From: Podocnemis expansa
Taxonomy: Eukaryota; Chordata; Testudines; Podocnemididae
NCBI GenBank assembly: GCA_007922195.1
Contig: ML682227.1
Location: forward strand, 190,349 to 254,348
Direction of reading: 5' to 3'
Length of the DNA: 64,000 bases
Below, piece after piece: positions 47,401 through 58,000 of this stretch. The notes beneath the pieces are model-generated. The model worked only from the letters and a program-made list of their open reading frames with translations, was not told the DNA's origin and did no database searches. The position numbers were made by a program, and so were the translations under genes. How positions within the stretch are numbered: position 1 is the stretch's first letter; the number at the start of each line of letters is the position of its first letter.

Positions 47401-49089
47401 ACAGTGTGATTTGTGCATCATTCATTTTCACTCTTACAGTATAACTGTGTATTGTTTAATGCAAAGTATGTTGTTGTAGGTGTTTCTGGATTGCTTAGGA
47501 CATGCTGATGTTACCGGTATTGTTTCTTGCAAGGTTACGTACAAAAACACAAAGCACAGTGAGTATTAAGGGTAAGCTGAGGCATGCTTACAGGAACAAT
47601 AGACTGGCCTGAGCACCTGACAGGGTCATGTTCATTTGACTGAAATGAAGGAAACCATGTCCCCTGCCAGATATGTCCTATCACCGGACAACAGGAGGTG
47701 ACAAGGAAACATTTTAAAGACAGGAATGTTTTGTTTTTGGAATTTTCTCTTGCAGTACATCTACAGGACAACATCAAGACTGCCCACAGTGAGAGAGCCT
47801 GTTTGGGGACTGATGACCAACCATCCTGAGTAAAGAGAATCATCTAACAACTGTAAGGTTAATGAAAGGTTAAAGAATACTTTAGAATGTGATTTGGTTT
47901 TAAATTACTTTTAATCATATCTGTGTCATGGAGAACCTAGAAAAGCCTCTTGGATCCCCTCTGTTCACAGCCCACCAGGGACTCTGCTATGGTGGAGCGT
48001 TCTCCCATTCACCAGGGTCTCCACGCTACCTGTAGCCAGCTTCCCAAATCCAGGCCCAGAGAGTCCGATCCTTGCTCTGTCTGGTCTCCCTTGGAGGGGG
48101 GGGGGGTTCCTCCCCCTACGAGGGTCCCAGCCGTCCCAATCAGCAGTGACACTCAGCCAGTGTAGCAGTCAGAGGGTTTATTAGCAATCCACTTTGCACA
48201 GCAACTAGGACAGTTGGCTCTCAGATCACCTAGGAGGGCAGATAGTAAACCCACAGGACGAGCCCCGGAAGTCCTGCCCCTCCGACCTCCATCTTCCTTC
48301 CTCCTCTCTCCCTCTTTGTCCTCCTCTCTCCCCAGCTGCCCTGCCCCTGGTCTAAACCGGCCACAACCTGTCACCCCCAGGGGTCCAGGTAAGGTCGCAC
48401 TAAAGCCTCTTCCCCCCTAGTGGTACCTATAGTTATCACACCCCTGTGTCCCATCACCAGAATACCATCACCAAAGAACAGGAACAGAAAAGAAGAACCA
48501 CAGTAACCCAAGAGGTTTTCTTACTTCATCACAATCTGACATATTTCTCTGGCATATAATAACTTAAACATTTTCTATACCTAATACATTTAATTGTTTT
48601 ATCTAAACGGGCATGTTGTTTTAGTGTTTGCACAGACTTCATTTAGAAGTTTCAGAGCTGGTTCATACCAACTTCTCCAATAGCATGACTAACCAATGAG
48701 CTTGCAGAGCCCAGCAGGCAACACTGAACTCTGTAAGATGGCAGTTCCTATGGTTGCATCAGGAACTGGGCATATTGCCTGGGGATTGCACCACTGAAGA
48801 ATTCCAGGAGTGCCTGGTAATAGGCACTGACTCACTAAGTCAGGGGGGCAACTTTTTTTGTTAGTGCTGGACCTGAGCTGCCCGGGAGCGGGTGTTCACA
48901 CAGAAGACGACAGTAAGACACTTTCTAGGAGTGGCAGACTGGGATGACATAGTGGTACTAAGGGGAATGTCACAGTGTCACAGAAAGGACTAGGTATGTG
49001 CAGTTAGTGTGAATGAAGTTCACACTTTGAACACTGCTGTTTGTGATTCTGAGTGAACCTTAAGAGCAGTGGTTTACAAAAGTCAGGAG
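47401..49089 (+). other. Inserted DNA in the gene 3 flank, unassigned
   Basis: It has no counterpart in the gene 2 flank. A poly-G run occurs at about 48097-48108 and GGGTTTATTAGC at about 48174, possibly an LTR edge. No coding domain was seen. Confidence 0.35.
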
Positions 49090-49860
49090 ATAACAGGTTT
49101 GTTATTTTCCAGTTGTTTGTTTCAGGAGAGGTAAATAAACCCATTGAGGCAGATGCAAAGCTTGAGATTCCTCAGCTGTAGACCCAGGAGAAAGAGAAAG
49201 AACATGAAATCCAAAAGCACCAAGCAGAAATGAGGCTTGAAAAAGCAATTGCAGCCAGGGAAACTGAAGAAGCTGCCTATAGACATCACTTAGAATAACA
49301 ACAGAAACTGAGCAGAATGCCAAGAAAGCTGAGGAGAAAGCAAACCAGAAAGTCATGAAAGACAAGGAGATGGAGAGAAAATACCAGCTGGAGATGATGG
49401 ATAGACATGGGAGCATTCCAGATATTTCTACATCCTGAGAGTCTCCCTTTGCACCTAAAGCACCCGGCTTTGATAAGCTGTGTCCTGCTTACAAAGAAAC
49501 AAACTGCACTGAGTGCTTTAGTACTTTTGAAAACTTCTGTGAGGTGCACAATACTGTGGGGAGAAGCAGGTCCCAACTCTCACAGCAGAACTATCTGACA
49601 AAGCTTTGTCTGTGTTTAATGAAATACCAGTTGAGGACACTTTAAAGTAGTATGCCTTTTAAGAGGACTGTTTTGCAAAGGTTTCAGATTATTTCTGTAG
49701 TATTTAGAAATCTTTTGAGTTGTACCTGCATCCATCTTAGCAAATATGCTTATAAATTATGTGATTTATTAAAGATATGGGCCAAGGGTAAGGGCATTGA
49801 GCTGCATGACCAGTTCTTTGACCTCATCAGTACAAGAAAAATGTATAAGCATGTGTGAGG
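49090..49860 (+). pseudogene. Gag-like remnant of an LTR retroelement
   Basis: A charged, coiled-coil-like stretch (EKEKEHEIQKHQAEMRLEKA, then ARETEEAAYRHHLE) is followed by a stop and frameshifts. After it comes a FDKLCPAYKETN and CFSTFENFCEVHN-like block (about 49468-49555). This order resembles the gag and SCAN-like region of turtle gypsy/Gmr1-type elements. It is heavily mutated; no pol was seen. Confidence 0.4.
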
Positions 49861-49943
49861 AATAGCCTGTGGACTAAGGATTTAAACTCTGTAAGAGAAA
49901 TGGCTGCAATGGCAGAGGCCGTTGAGCCGGCACAGGTGTCTCT

Positions 49944-51565
49944 GGGTATGTCCACATTTTTTTTTTGATTTTGAAATAACACTGGTTATTTTGAAATAAA
50001 AAAGATTAGGGCCACATGACATTTTCTTATTTCAGAACAACGGGCTCCATCATTTCAAAATATGAGCTGTCATTTTGAAATGGATTAAACCTAATTTGTT
50101 TTGAAATGGCAGTTATTTCAAAATGGGTCATTTCAAAATAACCCTGTTTGGACAGGTGATTTTGAAATAACCATTATTTCAAAATCACCTGTCGGACCTT
50201 GATCCCAGGGTGCATGGCACCCTGGGAAGAAGTCCCACACCCCCAACACCCTGGCCAGAGATCAGCACCCTGGGCAGGGTGCTGAGTGGAGGTGGGGGGG
50301 GGCGGGTGCCCCAGCCAGCTTCCCCCGCCACTTTCCCCTTGCCAGGAGCAGGGGGGGACATGAGGTGCCTCAGCCTGCTTTGCCCCGCCTGCCCCCGGCA
50401 AGGAGAAGTGGCAGGTGAAGCCAGCTGGGGCACCCACTGCCCTCTCTTCCCCCGGCAAGGAGAAGCGGCAGGGAAACCCACTGCTTCCCCTTGCCCAGCA
50501 CAGGGGGTGCGGCAGGCGCCCCAGCCAGCTTGGCAGCCTGCTGCGGCAGGACCGCCTCACTCCCCCAACCCCTGGCCACCTGGAAGTGGCCAGGGAAGGT
50601 GCAGGCTACAGAGCCTGCAAGGGGCTGGGGAATGAGCAGACCCCCCCCCCCACCATTCAGAACCAGCCGGGGAGCCCCAGCCTGGACCTTTCGTGGCCAC
50701 TTCCAGGCGGCCAGGGGCTGGGAGAGTGGGGCACCCAGCTGGCATCCCCAGTCCTCCCCCGCCAGGGCTGGGTGAATGCCTCCCCAGCGGGTAGGGGCTG
50801 CCGGTGCTGGCTTTACCCTCTGCCCGGGCTCAGGGGAGCTACTGGCCCTGCACAAGCTGCAGGTGCTGGCTTTGCCCCTCGTCTGGGCCCAGGGGGAGCT
50901 GCTGACTCCACACAGGGCCCGCAACTCCCCACTAGCCCGGATGGAGGGCAAAGCGGGCAACCGCGGCCCCCGCCAGGGCGGCGTGCCCCAAGCTGGGCTG
51001 CGGGCAGAGTGGGTGCCTGCACCCACTGCCCCTCCAGGTGCCACTGGAGCCTGGGTGTCTGGGTAGAGCGGGGGGGCACTGCTCCTGCCCGCTGGGCAGC
51101 CACCCCTTAGCTGCCCCACGGTGGGGTGGGGGGGTGAGCCGGGTGCTGCAGCTCCCCCCCTGCTGGCTTCAGGACAGCCCCAGGCAGCATAGCCTGCTCG
51201 CCCAGGGTGCCCCACACTCCCTCCCCACACAGTGCCTCCCCCGCTGCCCCAACAGCAGTGGGGGACAGCAGGGCAGGGGGATCCCTGACCTGGGGGCAGC
51301 TTTCCCCTGCCTGGCTCTCTAAGTGAGAGCCAGGCAGGGGATTGGTTGGCAATATGACCCTGCCAGGGGGCCATGTTGCCATGCCTCCCATGCTGCCCCT
51401 CTCCTGAATCCAAATAGCATGTCCATACACAGGGCATGCTATTTTGATTTCAGGGTGTCTCTTATTTTGAAGTAAAAAAAATATTTCGAAAGAAGGCTTT
51501 TATTTCAAAATGACTTATTTTGAAATGACTTATTTCAAAATAAGCCATTGCGTGTGGACATAGCC
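49944..51565. repeat. MITE family A, copy 6: longest copy, 1.6 kb with GC-rich core
   Basis: Left GGTATGTCCACA and right GTGGACATAGCC are inverted. Flanks at 49970-50190 and 51430-51560 are arrays of TTATTTTGAAATAA-type modules. Between them lies about 1.2 kb of GC-rich DNA with internal repeats such as CCAGCCAGCT, TGGCCACTTCCAGG or its complement, and GGGGCTGGGGA. Long open frames on both strands (e.g. 50370-51437 minus) reflect GC bias and show no transposase motif. Confidence 0.75.
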
Positions 51566-51569
51566 AATA

Positions 51570-52380
51570 TGTCATAAGCCTCAGAGGGAGGGGCATGAAC
51601 CCAGTTCTAAAGAGGGATCCCATTTTACCCTGTGAAGAAGGAGGGTGAATGGGAAGGCAAAATCACCCCCAGAAGCCTGCCTATGCTGGATAATCCGAGT
51701 ACAATTCACCTATAAAGGAGGAGGGTCCAAGAAGGTGCAATGACTGCAACTCTACAAATCATTTAAAAAATCAGTGTCTGGTGCTGAAGGGGGTTATTAT
51801 CCCCCCCAGTTCAAGTGAATGCAGTGATTCTAGCTCCTGAGGCCCAGAGGGAGCCCACCATTTACTTGACCAGCTTTCTGGATGTGGACTCATGGGGGAG
51901 CAAGGAGTTTCTTGGAGATATAAGATAAATTGCAGAGAGATTGCTGGATGGAGAGACATGGGAACACAACTATATCTAGTCATACCAGGCTGGGTCCTAA
52001 AGGATGACATTTTATCTGGCCAGAGGGCATTTCTCCAAGTAGTGGAGACTGGGAGCTGCCCAGTAGGGGGTATTCACATAGCAAAGCACAGTGAAGTTCA
52101 TTCCAGAAGCTGGGGAAGAGATAACATAGCGACATGCTAGTCTAGATTGCAGGGGGCAACATCACAGGCAGTTCCTGGTTTGCATCTGGGACTAGGGATG
52201 TTCATGGGTGGTCATTCTGTTACAGAATACCATAAGTGGCTGTCCAAAAGCACTCACTCATTAAGTTTGGACTCTTGCTTCTTGGAGGCTGTGAATGAGC
52301 CAAACCAGCAAAGCAAGTGCAAGACAGGCTACAGGAGTAAGAGACTGGGGGTAACAAAGTGATATACTAGTCCCAATTGC
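51570..52380 (+). other. Unassigned stretch between MITE and duplicated flank
   Basis: No coding or repeat signature recognised. Confidence 0.35.
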
Positions 52381-53300
52381 AGAGAGGAACAACACAGGCA
52401 ATCTTTTCAAATTAGCAGCCATTAAACTTCCTGTGCGGTTTCGTATAGAACACTATAAAGACACTAAACCTTCCTTTTTTGGTCTGTACCCTCCATCGTT
52501 TTCTATCAGGACAGTGAGAGGGACATGTAGTTTACTCCCTGAGGATTCATATATAGAGAAAGGACCAGATCAGATACACAAGACAGAAAGGTGCATTCCA
52601 GCTCTCCTGAGTCTTCCCAAAGAACTACAGGTACGCAAAAAGGTATTCTGGACAAATGCTTCTAGAGCTATTGTTATTAGAGTGCAATATAGGTAACAGT
52701 TACTGGTGTTTAGTAATTGAAGAAATGGGTAAAAGTGTTTACCATGAAAGATATACTAGAGATGTACACTTTGATTTCATTTTCAGTTTGGTTATATTCA
52801 GTACAAGCTGTTGGGACAGTATATTTATATGTTTCCTGGTGGGACTGTCCAGGTGACTTATAGTTCTCTGTTTATAATTCATTATCTGCTCTGCCATGGG
52901 GTACTATGCATGAGATGCAGAGTAGAGTAAGTATGATCTAAAATCTTGGGTCTGTATGCCATTTCTAGTTACTTGTATCCTGAAAAACAAAATATGCTAC
53001 CTTAGCATCAGACACAAAAGTTTTAGCTGGCATATTTATAAGAATTTAATATAAAGTCCTAAGAGCACATTCTTCAGAAAAGAACTCACATTAGCACAGT
53101 TTGGGGTGAAGTCATTTGTCCTGGAAACTGTTGAAGACTGTAAGCAAAGAGAAAAGACAAATGACAGAATATGAGTTTGTGAGGGTGATGACCAGTGGAG
53201 TATCACAAAGGACTGTGTTCTATCTGACTTTACTTAGCCTATTTATTTTTAATTTGTAAAAGTGAACAAATAATACAGCAACAACATTAGATACCTAGAT
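52380..53300 (+). other. Duplicated 5' flank of gene 3, second part, with CR1 trace
   Basis: Colinear with 23240-24520, including the CR1-derived piece ATCACAAAGGACTGTG...TTTATTTTT at 53200-53280. The shared CR1 piece dates it before the duplication. Confidence 0.6.
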
Positions 53301-54009
53301 GTAGTGGATTTTGGCTTCCTTTCAAAGCACAAACACTCCTGCCAACTCCTGTGAGCACCTAAACTCACTCAGTGCCTATGTTCTTCCAGTAAAAGTTTCT
53401 ATCTTGGGGCATGCATGCAGCCACCTACCTAACAGCATCAGGGATCCTATTTCCCACCTAAGTTCCAGAGCACTTCATTAGGGGAAGACAGGCATTTGGC
53501 TGCAGCTCATGAGCTGGAAGGGGTTCTCAGAGGCTGCCTAATACCACATAAGCCAGCCAGTGAGGGGAGGAGGAGAACTTCTCTCATGAATTTTAACCCA
53601 GTGGTAAGGATACGCACCTGGAATGTTGAAGATTCCCAGCGTGAGTCCTCCTCTCCACCTGAGGCAGCAAAGGCATTTGAACTGGGTTTTACTATTTCTC
53701 AGGAGTGTGACTCAACCATTGGGCTATGGGACAGTCAGATATGGGGCTTTCTCAGACACTCCTGTTGAAGTTGTTTCACTGTGAAAGAATCATGATAGAG
53801 TTATTGGAGCAGAGGGATGGGATCCTGGGTCTCCCACATCTCTGAGTGCCCTAACCACAAAGCTATATATCCCTGCACGCTTTCTTGCTCTGGGGTCCTT
53901 TTTCTGGTCCAAAACAGTCCTTAAGAGACAGAGCAAAAGAGAGAGAACACAAACCTGAAAATGGCTCTGTAGCCTTGTGAGGAGAGCACTCAGAGACATG
54001 GGCATGCAG

Positions 54010-54995
54010 GATCCAGCCTCTCTACCACCTATCCTTCTCTGTGAGCATGAACATTTTTCTCTCTCACAACAGAATTTGGTTCAATGAACATTATTACCTC
54101 TTTCAGCCTGTATCTCTAATACCTGGGACCAACCCAACTTTATCACTGCGTAATGTCTTTAGAAATGGAGAATATAGGTGGCATTTTTATGTAACTGATT
54201 ATCAAAAATTAACATTTCTGAAACACGAAAATGAAAAAAGACTTACAAGACATGGTTATCTTGTCCATTATCCTTTGCACACATAAACATATTCTTTAGA
54301 GTACTGGATTGATTTGATATGATTTTTACAGTCCCTTTTTTAACAGACTTACTGAATGGAGTTTCCAGCACCATGTTTTTTTAATCCAGTGTCCTTTGGG
54401 CAGTCTCCTGCAACCTTTTTGTAACCTGAATCTAATTAGTAATGATGGTCTGTCATTTTCTCTGGTGATGCGTGGCACTTTGGAGTGCAAATATCTGACT
54501 TGGAATCATTATAAATATTTCATATTTATATTTCAGTAGAGTTTGAAGACAAGAAATAAGATCTAGGTATCATTGTGCTAAGCACTGCATAAATACAAAG
54601 TGACAGACTGTCCCAGTCCTTGAAGTGCTTGCAATCTAAACCACTGTGATTGAATGGTATTAAAAGGGTCAACATCGATCCATTTTAATATACAGTTTTG
54701 TGAGACTCAGAAGTAATCAAAATATACCTTGATTATTTATTTAAATAGAGAGAAGAAAATAGAAAAAGATGGTAAGGGGAAATGTACTGAACAGAATATG
54801 TCATTTATTCCTGCATTGCTGTTCCTCTTGCCACAGACTATTGTAATGCAATAAATAAAAAGCACTCCTTCCAATATCCTGTTATTTCTTACCTGACGTT
54901 TCTAAACCCATTCTTTTTTTTTTTGTCATGTGCCATGATTTATCATGGGCCACTAAAACAGAATCTACAGGTTTCACACTCACTGTCCTCTGGAA
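54010..54995 (+). promoter_or_regulatory. 5' flank and 5' UTR of gene 3
   Basis: Colinear with 26310-27275 upstream of gene 2. It includes an old MIR-like segment at 54575-54645 (TGTGCTAAGCACTGCATAAA, AGTGCTTGCAATCTAAA) with a degenerate partner near 26740. The last 35 bp before the ATG are also conserved. Confidence 0.5.
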
Positions 54996-55080
54996 ATGAG
55001 TGAGCAGGAAATTATTTACTTAGAACTGAAATCTCATGCTCCTGAGCAACAGAAGACAACTAGGAACTCTGAGAGCAAAG
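54996..55080 (+). CDS. Gene 3 exon 1: ITIM-like cytoplasmic tail
   Basis: ATG in GGAAATGA context. It encodes MSEQEIIYLELKSHAPEQQK, with IxYxxL as ITIM core, ends SESK before GTATTG, and matches gene 2 exon 1 at both ends. Confidence 0.85.
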
Positions 55081-58000
55081 GTATTGTATTTTTACTACTT
55101 GCTAGCATATTTTATGTTTTACTGTCCAGGGGCAAACCTCTTATCCTGGACCAGGATACTAGATTTCTTGAATAGTTATGTAAGAATAGTGTGTTGCCCA
55201 ATACTGCATTATTTAGAAGATAACAGCACCTACACAAATCATATTGATGGTGACTGAGGTTTGAGAAGGAGTCTTAACAACTATGGCAGCTATACACAGT
55301 ACCCAGTTGCTCAAGAACCCTTCAGTGACAGTTATATTGGAGCTGGATTTCAGAACTTCTGCTGGGTAGCTTGGGACCTAGGTGGTTTTGTAATCTGATC
55401 CCAGGTACTCAAATGAGGGCTCACTTTGCAAATCTTAAAGTTCATTTTCTTCTTTTTAGGCTCTCCTGCTCCCTGGAAGATCATTGCACTGATTCTGGGG
55501 ATTCTCTTTCTGGTGTCACTGGGAGCAGTGTTCGCTATGGTTGCCAAGCGTAAGCTATTACAGAAAATAAACTAGGGGTTTGATTGTAAATTGTAAACTA
55601 GGGGTTTGGTTCTGTAAATACAGTTTTATGTCACTGTAAATTTATTGGCATTACATTGATGTAAAATTGAAACAATGCACTGGCACAGATATAGTGGCCT
55701 GTACATTACCCCTTTCGTCCATCCATCCCCTGCACTTTGATTTGGTTCTGAATCCTCTTCTTATAACTCTAGGTCTTGGGCTCTTACTTTCTAAGGTCTG
55801 GTCTACACTTACTGGTTTACAGCAACAGTCAAAGGGAGATACACAAACTATGTAAAATTACTTGTGTATCTCCCTTCAACTTCCTAATGACTACTTACTC
55901 TCGTGTCTTCACTGCACAAAGTCAATGGGAAATGGCCTCCAATCAACTTACTGCTACTCTTTTACTTTGTGTGGTCTTACCAAGTCAACTTCCTGTTCAA
56001 TTAAGCAGGTCTTCATTTACTTATTCACAGTTGATCTGGAAAGATTGACCTGATGGCTATGAATTTGCTGCAGTCAGTGTAAACCTGCCCTCAGCCTTAC
56101 TGTAGACATGTGCTTTCTTTTAGAAAAAGACTGTTATTCAGAGGAAATTGACAGGTATGTTTTTCCATACATAATTAAGGAACTGAATTTTAAAACTTTT
56201 CTCTTTAAGAAAAGGAATATTATTAACAATCCAAACAAGCACCCAGAGGTAAAGAATTAATGGTACAAAAACAATGAGTAATGTCATTCCTCTATTTGTG
56301 TTTATTTCAAATACAAAATTTATTTTCAGTTTTAAGTGGCGTAATTCATTGATATCATCGACAATGCAAGTTTTCCAGGACACCAATCCTTCAGGGAACT
56401 TTGTACAGCAAGAAAATGTACATCAGCCGCAACAGACTTATCAAGAATCACACAATGAACCTAGAGGTAAATATTTTAGTAGGATCAGGTGTCTCATTGT
56501 TTCTTCAGGAGCTTATGCAGGCTCTAGTGCAATTCCTGCTCATCGTACTCAGCTGCTCTAGGCTGAAGTAGGAAAGCAGTAAGTGCATGGAAAACCATTT
56601 TCAGTGCTCTGCTGCTGTTTGCATAGCAAGGGGAGGGGTAGACAAACGAATTATTTGAAAGTACAGTCATTTATTGACAATAACCTGTGCTGGCATGTAG
56701 CCATCTGAAACACCACACTGAGAACAGCTGGAAAGCACAAGTTGCTCTAAATAATGAACACCTCAAGTACACCAACATAAGCTGCCAATTTCAAACCTGT
56801 TTAACACACATAGATCTTCGCTTAGGGAGGACATACTGGGCATGACAACCAAATATGATGGGGCCCAACATAAATCAGGCAGAATTCCTTAAACTAAACA
56901 CTGCAAACATAAGTTTTGATCTAGAAAAGAGTGAAACTTCTCCTGCCCTACAGCAGGAGTGATCAGTTTTTGTGCAGTGAGAGATACAGAATCAGCAGGC
57001 CAACAATAGCTCAGTGAAGAATGAAGTGGTTTCTGCGGTGACTGCATCATAGCAAAGCTACGTCCATATATGGACAGGTCACCAGCCACCAGCTAAACCA
57101 CATGTTTACACCATTTGCAAAAAAAAAAAAAAAAAAAAAAAGCATCCGCTGTGCATTGCAGAGGCCTCTATCACTAGAGTTAAATTGGAGGGATTATATC
57201 AATTTCAGAGGCTTTCATCAATTAGAGAAAAAATCCTAGTCCAGAATGTACTGTTTTCCTATTCAAAGGACAACAGTCAATAAATGACTTTAAACAACAA
57301 CAGATTGCATCAAACCTATGAGCTATGATGAAACTATGAATGTGTTTTCTTTTTAAGGAAGTAAAGGCTCTTGCCCAGAGAAGTGGAAGCAGAGTGGGGA
57401 GTCTTGTTACCACTTACCTACGGGCTGGAAAACTTGGCAAGGGAGTAATGATTATTGGTCTTCTTTGGGCTCCAAGCGCCTTAAAATTGAAAACCAGGAT
57501 GAACTGGTAATCTCTTGCCCTTTAATTCCCAGACCCAGTCTCAGGGTTCTGGGGGCAGAGCTGCAAGACATTTTTTCCCCACAACCATATTCCAATACAG
57601 CTTCTTAGCTACCATGAAAATAGCAGTGTGCAAAGGGCCAGCCCAAAAATTTGAGGAGCTTAGCAAGATGGTTCTTCGAGTTACACTCAAATATAACTGA
57701 CATAATTAAAATGTAGAATGAGACACAGGACTGATGTTGAGCACTAGGAAAGAGTACAAAAAGAAATTCTAATCCTTACTTACCCTGAAGCCAAAACCAC
57801 TTGCAATCATTGTAAAGACTTGCATTGACTTCAGTTTGCTGTGGATTAGATCCCAGACTAGCAAAGGTATCCTGTAGGGAGGTTGCAAATAGGCAGCAAA
57901 GGGAGAAAGCAACTCACATGTCTCTGCAACACAGGCTCTCATTAAAGAGCAGCAATGGCAGGGGCTGATGGCAACCCCATCTGTTCTCTTCTGGTGGAAG

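Noticed and set aside
50370..51437. Long minus-strand open frame of 355 codons
   Set aside because: It lies in the GC-rich core of a MITE; composition is Gly/Pro/Ala-rich, frames are open on both strands, and no transposase or other domain is visible.
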